In this document: in pieces, positions 1 to 7,971 of the stretch | Position numbering within the stretch: the first letter of the stretch is position 1 | Layout: every line of letters begins with the position of its first letter | Source: Acidimicrobiaceae bacterium | Lineage (GTDB): Bacteria > Actinomycetota > Acidimicrobiia > Acidimicrobiales > UBA8592 | Direction of reading: 5' to 3' | Assembly (NCBI GenBank): GCA_002720485.1 | Contig: PBIQ01000046.1 | Coordinates: 1 to 32,809, forward strand | DNA: 32,809 bases | Notes under the pieces: model-generated | What the model was told of the DNA's origin: nothing | The model's database searches: none | The model's input: only the letters and a program-made list of their open reading frames with translations | Program-made: the position numbers and the translations under genes

Positions 1-1
1 A

Positions 2-802
2 TTCACTGGTGATCCCGTTATCTACCCATTAGGAAAGTGGAGGATCCCAGCTCTCACTATGGTAGTCATAACGCTGCTGCTCTCTATAGGAGCTCCAATG
101 CTTGCTCTAGGTGATTGGGCGGCTGATGGAATTTCCCGAACAACACGAGGCGGCTCACCTCTAACCATTGATAGGGGACAGGTCCTAGAATCAACTTGGA
201 ATACCTTATCGATCAGTGTCGTTGCAGGAATCGTTGCCGTATTGGCAGTACTACCAATAGCCTTTCTTGTTTCTCGGTACCGGTCGCGTTCAGGAACTTT
301 CGCCCATGCTGTAGTGATAGCGACGTTCGCAGTGCCCGGTCTGCTCATAGCCCTTGCTATGCGATTTTGGGTTTTGCGAACAGATTGGGCATTCGATCTT
401 CTTGACAACACTAAAGCCCTTCTAGTCTTTTCCTACATTGTCCGCTTTGGCTCGTTAGCAATGGGGATAGTACTGGTTGCTGTCGCTGCTGTTCCGAAAA
501 AACTTCATGATGTCGGGCAAACTCTCGGAACGAAAAGAACGCCACGGTTCTTTCGAATAGATCTTCCACTCATGGCACCAGGCATGGGAGCAGCCGCAGG
601 ACTAGTTATTCTCTCGACCATGAAAGAACTCCCCATCACCTTGTTAATTTCACCACTTGGGTTTTCAACTTTGGCCACGCGCATTTTTAGTTCCTTTGAA
701 GACGCATTTGTGGCTGAAGCAGGAATCATGGCTGTGATCCTCGTGCTACTTTCCTTTGTCCTCACATGGTTTCTAGTTATTCGAAAAGCCGACCATCTAT
801 GA
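2..802 (+). CDS. Iron(III) ABC transporter permease, C-terminal part (5' truncated by window edge)
   Basis: Inner-membrane permease subunit of a binding-protein-dependent ABC importer, most like the FbpB/ThiP iron(III) class. The frame is open to base 2 with no start needed, so the N-terminal half lies outside the window; about 266 residues are present. Several hydrophobic membrane segments are visible. Around bases 480-640 there is a cytoplasmic EAA-type loop (AAVPKKLHDVGQTLG followed by DLPLMAPG), which contacts the ATPase. The stretch KELPITLLISPLGFSTLATR matches the KELPATLLLRP-type signature common in iron permeases. Substrate assignment is inferred from that signature only; a thiamine or other metal importer is possible. 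The stop codon overlaps the next gene's ATG (ATGA at 799-802), so the two are probably co-transcribed. Confidence 0.8.
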   Translation, partial: FTGDPVIYPLGKWRIPALTMVVITLLLSIGAPMLALGDWAADGISRTTRGGSPLTIDRGQVLESTWNTLSISVVAGIVAVLAVLPIAFLVSRYRSRSGTFAHAVVIATFAVPGLLIALAMRFWVLRTDWAFDLLDNTKALLVFSYIVRFGSLAMGIVLVAVAAVPKKLHDVGQTLGTKRTPRFFRIDLPLMAPGMGAAAGLVILSTMKELPITLLISPLGFSTLATRIFSSFEDAFVAEAGIMAVILVLLSFVLTWFLVIRKADHL

Positions 803-2208
803 GACTCACCACAAGAATGAAGATTCTACTTGTTGCAATTTCCACTTTTCTTTTTGCAATGGTAGCCATCAACGCTCGTGCTACGTACGGAGCCAAAATT
901 AGTGTTGATGAACCCCAGTATCTTCTTTCTGCCCTCAGCCTCATAGAAGATGGCGATTTAGACATTAGTGATGAGCTCGAAGAGCGTAGGTACTGGACGT
1001 ATCACCCTTTAAAGCTGAATCAGCAGACAATCGACTTAAACGAAGACGGACAACGTATAAGCCCACATGACCCTCTTCTTCCATTGCTTCTCGCTATACC
1101 TATGGGGATAGGAGGATGGGTCGCAGCGAAAGTCGCTTTGGCCATCATTGCATCTCTTACTGCTGCGGCAACCGTATGGGTCGCTATCCGAAGGTTTCAA
1201 GTTTCAGAAAATATAGCGGCCATAATAGTTGGACTGTGTTTTGCCTCCCCGCCAATGACCGCCTACTCCACTCAGATTTACCCGGAAATGCCAGCGGCTT
1301 TTTTCCTCGTTCTCGGGATTGGTCTCGTCACCGCAAACTTAGATCGCACAAAACTTTTACTACTGTCCATCGTAGTGACAGCGTTACCTTGGCTATCAGT
1401 TAAATATGTTCCCGTGGCAGCGATGCTCGTTCTTTATTCAGGTGTAAAGCACTGGAAGAGAGAAAAAAAGGACCTCCTGCTTTTTGGCGCCGTCCTAGTA
1501 ATTTCAGGGTTGGTGTATCTCCTTGTCCACAAACGTATCTATGGCGGCTGGACCGTCTATGCCAGCGGCGACCATTTTGTTAATGGAGAATTTGAAGTTG
1601 TGGGGAGAAATCCGAATTTCTTCGCTCGGACTCGGAGACTATCGGGCTTGTTATTTGATCGCGGTTTTGGTTTGATTGCTTGGGCTCCTTTCTATTTTGC
1701 TCTTATTCCATCATTTGTTGCGTTGGTTAAGTGGAGGGTAAAGAATTGGCCTGTGTTGTGGCTAACGACTGCAACTGGCTGGTCGGTAGCAACATGGGTA
1801 GCGTTAACAATGCACGGTTGGTGGTGGCCTGGCCGGCAACTTGTGATAGTGCTTCCCGCAGCAATCATTGCCATAACACTATTGGCTGAAAAACAGAAAA
1901 TATGGCGATGGTTCATTTGTACGAGCGCATTGAGCGCGATAGCAGGATGGATGTGGCTCGCTATCGAATCGCAAACTGGAAACCGAACGCTTGTCGTCGA
2001 CTTTGAAGAAACGGCCTACCCCATCTACAGATTGATCAGGGCTATCTTCCCGAATTTCAGAGATTTCGGAACAAAATCAACGTTGCTCAACACGCTATGG
2101 ATCACTGTTTCCCTGTTGGCAATTTTGCCTTTTTTCAAAAACCAGAAGCCGAAACGACCGGCATCTCCTCAGGTTGAAGAGGAGACTGATTCCCTTAGCG
2201 AATCATAA
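799..2208 (+). CDS. Multi-spanning membrane protein, GT-C / family 39-like glycosyltransferase candidate
   Basis: About 469 residues with many hydrophobic segments. After the first membrane segment comes SVDEPQYLLSALSLIEDGDL, which resembles the acidic first-loop motif (DEPxYL ... DGDLD) of actinobacterial GT39/DUF2029-like GT-C proteins. These use polyprenyl-phosphate sugars to glycosylate envelope polymers or proteins. I chose the ATG at 799 because it overlaps the permease stop as ATGA; an upstream in-frame ATG at 766 would lie inside the permease gene. The charged tail (QVEEETDSLSES) is cytoplasmic-looking. The 3' end overlaps the convergent epimerase gene by about 40 bases. The neighbouring sugar-nucleotide epimerase and FAD oxidoreductase suggest envelope glycan work, but the exact reaction is not determinable. 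Confidence 0.65.
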   Translation: MRLTTRMKILLVAISTFLFAMVAINARATYGAKISVDEPQYLLSALSLIEDGDLDISDELEERRYWTYHPLKLNQQTIDLNEDGQRISPHDPLLPLLLAIPMGIGGWVAAKVALAIIASLTAAATVWVAIRRFQVSENIAAIIVGLCFASPPMTAYSTQIYPEMPAAFFLVLGIGLVTANLDRTKLLLLSIVVTALPWLSVKYVPVAAMLVLYSGVKHWKREKKDLLLFGAVLVISGLVYLLVHKRIYGGWTVYASGDHFVNGEFEVVGRNPNFFARTRRLSGLLFDRGFGLIAWAPFYFALIPSFVALVKWRVKNWPVLWLTTATGWSVATWVALTMHGWWWPGRQLVIVLPAAIIAITLLAEKQKIWRWFICTSALSAIAGWMWLAIESQTGNRTLVVDFEETAYPIYRLIRAIFPNFRDFGTKSTLLNTLWITVSLLAILPFFKNQKPKRPASPQVEEETDSLSES

Positions 2209-3119
2209 TGTTCTAGCAAGCCTTCACGGAGGCTTGTAGTTGCCTTCCAGTTCAGTGTCTTCTCAGTAAATTCAGTCGTAGCCACTGTAATGAGGGGATC
2301 ACCAGCTGCGGACGGCTCAGGATCAATTCGCAAGGTCATCCCAGTGATTTCTTCTACAAGCGACATAACTTCTCCCAGAGAAGCTGAAATTCCCCCACCC
2401 ACATCAAACGGTTCAGAAACGCTTTCAAGATTAGAATCTGCGGCACGAATCGTTGCATCTACGATATCTTTCACGAATGTGAACTCTCTGCGTTGGCTCC
2501 CATTACCGCGGAGTGGGAAGCGGAACGATCCGGGAAGAGCGGCTCGGAAAAGTCGGTTCATCGCCATATCAGGCCGTTGACGAGGCCCATAAACCGTGAA
2601 ATATCTCATAGCAACAATATCCAGTCCTCTACCGCGGTACACGTCTGCTAGTTGTTCACAAGCGGCCTTTGATACCCCATATGGGCTTATAGGCGCAACA
2701 GATTTCATCTCATTTGTCGCCGAAGCGCCGTAGACCGATGAGCTAGAAGCAAATACAACACGTCGAACCCCGCATGTCAAAGCTGCTTCAAACACTTTTT
2801 GCGTTACGAGAACATTATTTTCAACACTTGCAGCGAATCCACTACCCCACGAATCTTGAACACCTGGACGAGCAGCGAGGTGATATATCACATCCTCAGG
2901 TTCGAGAATCTCCGTTAAATCCATGGAAAGGATATTTTCCCGAAATAAAGAAAATGATTCACTTGTTGTTATTGCACTGAGATTTGATTCCTTTGTCTTA
3001 GGGTCATACCAAGGATCAAAATTATCAATTCCGACAACATTCTCTCCTAACTTCAATAGTTGTTCGCTAAGGTGAGAACCAATAAATCCGGCAGCGCCAG
3101 TAACGATTGAACTTGACAT
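2169..3119 (-). CDS. NAD-dependent epimerase/dehydratase (extended SDR, UDP-sugar epimerase type)
   Basis: 316 residues, the usual length for UDP-glucose/UDP-glucuronate 4-epimerase-like extended SDRs. The Rossmann nucleotide motif TGAAGFIG is at residues 7-14, with the NAD-ribose acidic region GIDNFDPWY near 30-38. The substrate-side serines lie in ASSSSVYG (about 124-131), and the catalytic YxxxK is Y147/K151 in SPYGVSKAACE. The GPRQRPDMAMNRLF segment is typical of nucleotide-sugar 4-epimerases. It probably supplies an activated sugar for surface polysaccharide. It is transcribed away from the FAD oxidoreductase across a 119-base divergent region holding a DtxR-type palindrome (3176-3189). 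The exact sugar cannot be read from the sequence. Confidence 0.85.
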   Translation of the reverse strand: MSSSIVTGAAGFIGSHLSEQLLKLGENVVGIDNFDPWYDPKTKESNLSAITTSESFSLFRENILSMDLTEILEPEDVIYHLAARPGVQDSWGSGFAASVENNVLVTQKVFEAALTCGVRRVVFASSSSVYGASATNEMKSVAPISPYGVSKAACEQLADVYRGRGLDIVAMRYFTVYGPRQRPDMAMNRLFRAALPGSFRFPLRGNGSQRREFTFVKDIVDATIRAADSNLESVSEPFDVGGGISASLGEVMSLVEEITGMTLRIDPEPSAAGDPLITVATTEFTEKTLNWKATTSLREGLLEHYDSLRESVSSST

Positions 3120-3175
3120 TGTTCCTACAATCGGGGTTTACAATAAGAAATGAAATCTCTAGTTTACATTAATAA

Positions 3176-3189
3176 TTAGGTATACCTTA
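3176..3189. promoter_or_regulatory. Putative DtxR/MntR-family operator (TTAGGTATACCTTA)
   Basis: A 14-base near-palindrome with half-sites TTAGG/CCTTA around a perfect 10-base core AGGTATACCT. It lies in the divergent space between the epimerase (-) and FAD oxidoreductase (+). TTAGG...CCTAA half-sites are characteristic of DtxR/IdeR/MntR-family metalloregulators. A near-identical copy lies at 4650-4663, and a DtxR-family gene is encoded at 5374-6045. Binding is inferred. Confidence 0.6.
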
Positions 3190-3238
3190 CAAGTAATTTA
3201 TTTTAGGAGCATAACCCAGTGCAAGGTTTGAATCAGAT

Positions 3239-4615
3239 ATGACAGAAATCGCCATTGTAGGAGCGGGGCCAGCTGGATTAATGGCTGCCTGGCAGGCTGC
3301 AGAGGCAGGCCACGAGGTTAGTGTCTACGAGAAAGCAGACACCGTCGGCGGTATGTCTGGAAGTTTCACAATTGCCGGACAGAGAGTCGACTTCGGATCT
3401 CATAGACTTCACCCCTCTACGCCACCACACCTCCTACAAGCTTTAACTTCACTTCTTGGCGATGATATTCAGACACGTCAACGGAATGGACGTATCCGCC
3501 TATACGACAAATGGGTTGCATTCCCACTTCGAACAACAGATCTAATTCGACATTTACCTCTAAAATTTTCTGCCGGTTCAGCTATGGACATAGTCCGACG
3601 ACCATTTCTTAACTCCTCTGGGGACACTTTTGAAGATGAGGTGAGGCAACGATTAGGGAAGACGGTTTCTGATGAGTTCTATTCTCCCTACGCTGAAAAG
3701 CTCTGGGGAGTACACCCCAGAGAAATTGACGGTGAGCTCGCCCGCCGGCGCGTTTCAGCCTCATCTCCCTTAGCAATACTTAAACGCCTAATCCGATCAT
3801 CCACGCCAACCGGAAGAACGTTCCTCTATCCCAAAAATGGATACGGCCAGATTGTCGAAGCTTTGGCAGATGCCGTTGTTAATGCTGGCGGCAAGATTGA
3901 ACTGGAATGCCCGATTGAGCACATTGTCCTTGAAAACGACTCTTGTACATTGAAATCTCCTAAAGGAGACAAAACTGCACAATTGGTATGGACTACGGCT
4001 CCGCTTAGTGCCTTGCCGAAAATGATCGAACCTAGTCCAAGCCAAGAAATAACCCAAGCAGCATCAGCACTTCGTATGCGAGGGATGCTCCTTGTTTATC
4101 TTGTCCTAGGCCAATCCAGTTTCACTCAATATGACGCTCATTATTTCCCCGATCAAAAAACACGTATTGCACGCTTATCTGAACCTAAGAACTATCGGGA
4201 TGGACCAGATCCAAAAAACCAAACGGTTCTTTGCGCTGAACTTCCATGTTGGACATCAGATGCAATCTGGTCAGCTACTCCAGATGAGTTGGGGGAGATT
4301 GTCCGGTCAGATCTTATCAATTTAGGCCTCCCTCGAATAAATCTACTCACGACAGAAGTTCGACGACTTCCTTTCGTTTATCCGGTTTTTGAAACCTCTA
4401 CACGTTCTGAAAGAGAAACTCTTCTTAATTGGGGCAATACTCTCACCAGAGTATTGAGCTTTGGAAGACAAGGACTCATCGTTCCAGACAATATTCACCA
4501 CACGTTAGCAATGGGATGGGACGCTGCTCACTCTTTGAATTCGAACGGAACGTTCAATATCTCTCAATGGGATGAAGCCCTCCGCCGTTTCGAGGGTCAT
4601 GTTGTAGAAGATTAA
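3239..4615 (+). CDS. FAD-dependent amine-oxidase/protoporphyrinogen-oxidase-like oxidoreductase
   Basis: 458 residues. The N-terminal dinucleotide-binding motif is GAGPAG (residues 8-13), followed by the acidic residue in SVYEKADTVGG and then GGMSGSF, the FAD-wrapping signature of the UDP-galactopyranose mutase / protoporphyrinogen oxidase / amine oxidase superfamily. SHRLHP near residue 60 and YPKNGYGQIVEALADAV near 200 also fit this group. Flanking GT-C and epimerase genes favour a sugar-related or polyprenyl-related role over heme synthesis, but this is inference. The gene has DtxR-type palindromes both upstream (3176-3189) and just downstream (4650-4663), suggesting metal-responsive control. 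Start choice is the first in-frame ATG after the operator; no strong ribosome-binding site is visible. Confidence 0.75.
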   Translation: MTEIAIVGAGPAGLMAAWQAAEAGHEVSVYEKADTVGGMSGSFTIAGQRVDFGSHRLHPSTPPHLLQALTSLLGDDIQTRQRNGRIRLYDKWVAFPLRTTDLIRHLPLKFSAGSAMDIVRRPFLNSSGDTFEDEVRQRLGKTVSDEFYSPYAEKLWGVHPREIDGELARRRVSASSPLAILKRLIRSSTPTGRTFLYPKNGYGQIVEALADAVVNAGGKIELECPIEHIVLENDSCTLKSPKGDKTAQLVWTTAPLSALPKMIEPSPSQEITQAASALRMRGMLLVYLVLGQSSFTQYDAHYFPDQKTRIARLSEPKNYRDGPDPKNQTVLCAELPCWTSDAIWSATPDELGEIVRSDLINLGLPRINLLTTEVRRLPFVYPVFETSTRSERETLLNWGNTLTRVLSFGRQGLIVPDNIHHTLAMGWDAAHSLNSNGTFNISQWDEALRRFEGHVVED

Positions 4616-4649
4616 TTTTATTTTTAGTAAGTATTATTTGCATTATGTG

Positions 4650-4663
4650 TTAGGTATACCTAA
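4650..4663. promoter_or_regulatory. Putative DtxR/MntR-family operator (perfect palindrome TTAGGTATACCTAA)
   Basis: A perfect 14-base inverted repeat in the 187-base gap between the FAD oxidoreductase and the hypothetical gene at 4803. It differs from the 3176-3189 site only in the penultimate base. It is well placed to control the hypothetical gene. The DtxR-family gene immediately downstream on the other strand is the obvious candidate binder. The assignment is inferred from the half-site pattern. Confidence 0.65.
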
Positions 4664-4754
4664 TATAGGGATGTGGATAGAGGAACTCATCAATTTAAAA
4701 AACTTCCCCAGATGGGCCCGATGTCCACATTTTCGAAAAGCCAAATAGATCGTG

Positions 4755-4788
4755 AAGCTGTGCTGCTGGCTGTGCGGCAGCACAGCTT
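4755..4788. other. Perfect 12-bp inverted repeat (hairpin) upstream of hypothetical gene
   Basis: AAGCTGTGCTGC at 4755-4766 pairs exactly with GCAGCACAGCTT at 4777-4788 around a 10-base loop. It is not followed by a T-run on the plus strand, so it is a poor classical terminator. It lies about 90 bases after the operator-like palindrome and 14 bases before the chosen ATG at 4803. It could act as an mRNA leader structure, an attenuator or a protein-binding site; the function is unknown. Confidence 0.6.
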
Positions 4789-4802
4789 CTATCTCTTGTA
4801 AG

Positions 4803-5387
4803 ATGGCATATCAACAGCTAGACGAACTGCGCCTACTGGTTGCATTGGCTCATGCAACGAAGGGATCAGTAGTACATATAACTTGCGAAGATGGAAATGT
4901 GTACAACATTTCAGATAATCCCGAATCAGATTTTTCTTTTTGCGAAATGAGGAAACTCATAGCGACGAGCATGTGCCCAAGCCGCCCGAACTTTACCTCA
5001 TGGATTAGTCACTTTAACGTAGCCGGAGCTATTAGCTATAGCGGCGGCGGAATCTACAAAAATGATGAAAACGGTATTTCGCAAAGACAATTTGCAACAC
5101 TACTTCGACCTGAGATCGTTTTCGACGTTCTTGACGGCACTGACATTGAAGGAATCTCGGAGCACCCAGTTGATGCGACTTTAACTCCTGACCCTGTGCT
5201 AGGAGTTACAACAACAAAGATTTCTATCAATAAAACAGCTGACGAGGCGACATTGGACGAACTAGCTTTAATAGCCCATAGCGCTTGTCTGGTAAAGGAG
5301 ATGTCGCTTTCTCTCGCTCGAGAAGCAAAAACCGGGCATCGCAAACCGCCCGTAGAGTTTTACAAAAACCGTTCTAGGAAGCACTAA
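4803..5387 (+). CDS. Hypothetical protein, family not recognised
   Basis: 194 residues from the ATG at 4803. No signal peptide, membrane segment or catalytic motif that I recognise. The N-terminus has a short amphipathic helix-like segment (LDELRLLVALAHATKG), a middle beta-rich part, and a helical C-terminus. It reads as soluble and cytoplasmic. A longer frame from a GTG at 4752 would translate the perfect hairpin into an implausible cysteine-rich leader, so I prefer 4803, although no ribosome-binding site is obvious. It sits downstream of a perfect DtxR-type palindrome (4650-4663). Its end overlaps the convergent DtxR-family regulator by 14 bases, suggesting a metal-responsive role. Confidence 0.6.
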   Translation: MAYQQLDELRLLVALAHATKGSVVHITCEDGNVYNISDNPESDFSFCEMRKLIATSMCPSRPNFTSWISHFNVAGAISYSGGGIYKNDENGISQRQFATLLRPEIVFDVLDGTDIEGISEHPVDATLTPDPVLGVTTTKISINKTADEATLDELALIAHSACLVKEMSLSLAREAKTGHRKPPVEFYKNRSRKH

Positions 5388-6045
5388 CGAGGATTCGTTG
5401 CGAGGCGAAAGCCCCAACTCCGATTGGTTTCCCTTTCATGTCCACTGTCGTAGTCCCATCAGGAGAGACAGCGGTAACCTTTCCGTTTGCTCCAGGAATC
5501 AAATTAGATTCTTCCAAGAATTCTAATAGACCAGGCTGAAACTCTAATTCTTCAGGAATACGTTCAACAATGAAACTATCGCCAACTACGACTTCACACA
5601 GAGAGGACGTTCCTTCAGGAGCTTGGTACTCAGACCCTGGAATCGGATTTCCATGCGGGCAGGTTGTTGGGTCTTCTAAAAGTCGGAGAAAAGCTGCTTC
5701 AACTCTTGGAGAGACAACATGCTCCCATTTCCCCGCCTCGTGGTGAGCTTCAGCCCAACTTAGACCTAAAATATCAGTCAGGAACCTTTCAGCAAGCCGA
5801 TGCCGCCGCACCACCTGTTTGGCAAGGTTCTTTCCGCTAGTCGTCAGTTGGATTTTGTTTCCATCCATTTTTATCAATCCGGCTTTAACCATTTTCTTTA
5901 TCATTTCAGAAACTGCTGGCCTTGAAACTTCCAGTCGCTCAACAATTCTTGCTTGAATAACATCTATTCCATCTTCAGCGAGTTCAAATATTGTTTCACA
6001 ATACTCTTCAAATGCTGGGTGAAATTCGCGTGTCACATATGCCAT
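5374..6045 (-). CDS. DtxR/IdeR-family metal-dependent transcriptional regulator
   Basis: 223 residues with the three-part IdeR layout: an N-terminal winged helix (recognition helix region RPAVSEMIKKMVKAGL, about 42-57), a metal-binding/dimerisation domain (RRHRLAERFLTDILGL, then HHEAGKWEHVVS), and a C-terminal SH3/FeoA-like domain from about 140. Aligning by eye to DtxR, the ancillary-site ligands are conserved (H82, E86, H101) along with E108 and H109. The M10 position is E14 and the C102 position is G105. Glutamate near M10 with E17 recalls the D8/E11 pair of MntR, so metal preference is uncertain (Fe or Mn). It probably represses genes with the TTAGGTATACCTAA palindromes nearby. The 5' region shows no clear ribosome-binding site, so the transcript may be leaderless. 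Confidence 0.88.
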   Translation of the reverse strand: MAYVTREFHPAFEEYCETIFELAEDGIDVIQARIVERLEVSRPAVSEMIKKMVKAGLIKMDGNKIQLTTSGKNLAKQVVRRHRLAERFLTDILGLSWAEAHHEAGKWEHVVSPRVEAAFLRLLEDPTTCPHGNPIPGSEYQAPEGTSSLCEVVVGDSFIVERIPEELEFQPGLLEFLEESNLIPGANGKVTAVSPDGTTTVDMKGKPIGVGAFASQRILVSAS

Positions 6046-6140
6046 GTTTTTACATTAACTGATTATTGAGAGAATTGATAGTAGAAAATAGATCCCTGCG
6101 TGTTTTCTTGGCCCACGTTCTATCGCTAGGGTGCGACATC

Positions 6141-7133
6141 ATGGAACCTTCTATTGGAATTATTGTTAATCCGCGATCCGGAGGCGATATACGTCGAGCT
6201 GTTGCTGCTGCTGGTCGTTCAACTGTCGAGGAAAAAATTAGTATTGTCCGACGAATTATTTTAGGGGCCCGTGCGGCAGGAATAACCCATTTCAATGTCA
6301 ACTATGAACCGATGCAAATCATCCGTCGGGCCACTGAAACGATTCGCGATATCACTCTGACCTTTGTCAATGATCACCTTTATTTCACGGAGGAGGATTC
6401 AACTCAAGCAGCCATCGCGATGCATGACCGTAAGGTTGATTCAGTCGCTGTACTGGGGGGAGACGGAACGAACCGTGCTGTAGTGAAAGGATGGCAAGAT
6501 ATTCCGCTTCTTCCTGTATCAACTGGAACCAATAATGCATTTCCTGAGTTCATTGAACCAACTGTTGCCGGAACAGCCCTAGCGCTTGTCGCACAAAAAC
6601 TCGTGCAATTAGATCAGGTGTCGCAAAGGGCAAAGATTATTCACATTTCCGCAGATGGAATAGATCCAGATATAGCTCTTATTGATGCTGTTGCCGTTGC
6701 TGACTCGTATGTTGGTTCCCTTGAGCTTTTTGATCCCAAAACGATGCGAATAGCCCTTTTGACCCGAGCTGATCCTACATCGATAGGATTTTGCTCCATC
6801 GGCGGACTTCTTCACCCTCTTACCCATCAGGAAGATAAAGGCTTATTTCTCGAATTTGCTCCACCCACCGACCCACGCATTCAAACTATGGTTACTGCAC
6901 CAACCGCTCCCGGACATTATGAACCGGTAGGGATAGTTCAACATCGCCAACTCTCGTTTAATGAGAAAATCACAATAACTGGTGAAATTCTCTTGGCCTT
7001 TGATGGTGAACGAAAAATACGTATTCCCGAAGGAACGGACGTTACGTTGGAAGTACGTAGAGACGGGCCACTAGTTATCGACCCGAATGCGGTAATGGAA
7101 GCAGGCAGACATCATTTCTTGAAAGAGAACTAA
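6141..7133 (+). CDS. ATP-NAD/AcoX kinase family protein
   Basis: 330 residues from ATG 6141; longer frames begin at 6066 but add an unrelated-looking leader that would overlap the DtxR promoter. IGIIVNPRSGGDIRR at the N-terminus and GGDGTNR at residues 106-112 are the diagnostic motifs of the NAD kinase/AcoX/diacylglycerol-kinase-like fold; the GGDGT loop binds the nucleotide phosphates. VSTGTNNAFPEF further on is the second conserved patch, typical of AcoX-like members. AcoX proteins are often encoded with acetoin dehydrogenase operons, but no such genes are present here, so the substrate is unknown. The end overlaps the convergent SDR gene by 4 bases. Confidence 0.75.
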   Translation: MEPSIGIIVNPRSGGDIRRAVAAAGRSTVEEKISIVRRIILGARAAGITHFNVNYEPMQIIRRATETIRDITLTFVNDHLYFTEEDSTQAAIAMHDRKVDSVAVLGGDGTNRAVVKGWQDIPLLPVSTGTNNAFPEFIEPTVAGTALALVAQKLVQLDQVSQRAKIIHISADGIDPDIALIDAVAVADSYVGSLELFDPKTMRIALLTRADPTSIGFCSIGGLLHPLTHQEDKGLFLEFAPPTDPRIQTMVTAPTAPGHYEPVGIVQHRQLSFNEKITITGEILLAFDGERKIRIPEGTDVTLEVRRDGPLVIDPNAVMEAGRHHFLKEN

Positions 7134-7912
7134 ACATCAGGGATTCCCATATCAAAATTAGATGATCGAATGCCCCCATCCACTCCCAAAATCTGCCCTG
7201 TCACATATGAAGCAGCTGGTGACGCCAAGTAAATAGCTGCCGCTGTCACATCACTTACCTCACCTAAACGGCCCAGAGGCGTTCCATCGACCATAGTCTG
7301 ATGGATTTCTTCATTCGTTAGAACAATTTCCAAGGCATCAGTTTTAATCGCTCCAGGAGCTATAGCATTCACTCGGATACGCGGCGCTAAATCCAAAGCG
7401 GCGTTCAACGTAAGCTGAAGCATGGCGGCCTTTGCAGTCCCATAGGCAGCAAACCCTCGACTGGGAAACCTTCCTGCTGCTGAAGCAATATTTATCACAC
7501 TTCCATTTTGTGATTCAGCCAAATAGGGGACAGTCATCTGGGTGAGATTGAACGCCGTTGTAACATTCCATCGAAAAGCTTCAGAGAACGATTCTTCCGA
7601 AGTGTCCATAAACCCTGAAGGCATCGACCCGCCAATATTATTGACAACAGTTGTAATCGTTCCAAAGTTTTCAATTGCGGCATCGACTAATGCTTCCAAC
7701 CCTTCTCGGTTTGCAAGACTTCCCGCTACAGGTACAGCCTTTCGGCCAAGATCGTTAATCTCATTAGACACAGTCACGAGATCGTGTTCATTACGTGCCC
7801 CTAACACCACATCAGCTCCAGCAGATGCAAAACCAACAGCTATAGCTTTACCTATTCCTCGACTAGCTCCAGTCACAATCGCGACATGATTCCTAAGTTG
7901 AAATAAATCCAT
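7130..7912 (-). CDS. SDR-family oxidoreductase (classical short-chain dehydrogenase)
   Basis: 260 residues, standard classical-SDR length. The cofactor motif TGASRGIG is at residues 14-21; NNIGG replaces the usual NNAG near residue 91; the catalytic set is S144, Y157 and K161 (YGTAK). The C-terminal YVTGQILGVDGG is the usual dimer-interface signature of FabG-like enzymes. GAR after the second strand suggests NADP(H). I chose the ATG at 7912 because GAGGA lies 6 bases upstream; the ATG two codons earlier would sit directly against that site. The substrate is unknown. It stands beside DUF2889, CMD and VOC genes, which suggests a catabolic cluster. Confidence 0.85.
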   Translation of the reverse strand: MDLFQLRNHVAIVTGASRGIGKAIAVGFASAGADVVLGARNEHDLVTVSNEINDLGRKAVPVAGSLANREGLEALVDAAIENFGTITTVVNNIGGSMPSGFMDTSEESFSEAFRWNVTTAFNLTQMTVPYLAESQNGSVINIASAAGRFPSRGFAAYGTAKAAMLQLTLNAALDLAPRIRVNAIAPGAIKTDALEIVLTNEEIHQTMVDGTPLGRLGEVSDVTAAAIYLASPAASYVTGQILGVDGGIRSSNFDMGIPDV

Positions 7913-7971
7913 GACCATTCCTCAATCGTGACCCAGAAACCAATTAGTTGCACATCACAATCGACATTTAG

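Noticed and set aside
4671-4730. Inverted repeat ATGTGGA / TCCACAT with a 46-base loop before TTTT
   Set aside because: Seven paired bases with a large loop is within chance expectation; not listed as a terminator.
4752-4802. N-terminal extension of the unknown gene from GTG 4752
   Set aside because: It would translate a perfect hairpin into a short cysteine-rich leader without a ribosome-binding site; ATG 4803 is preferred.
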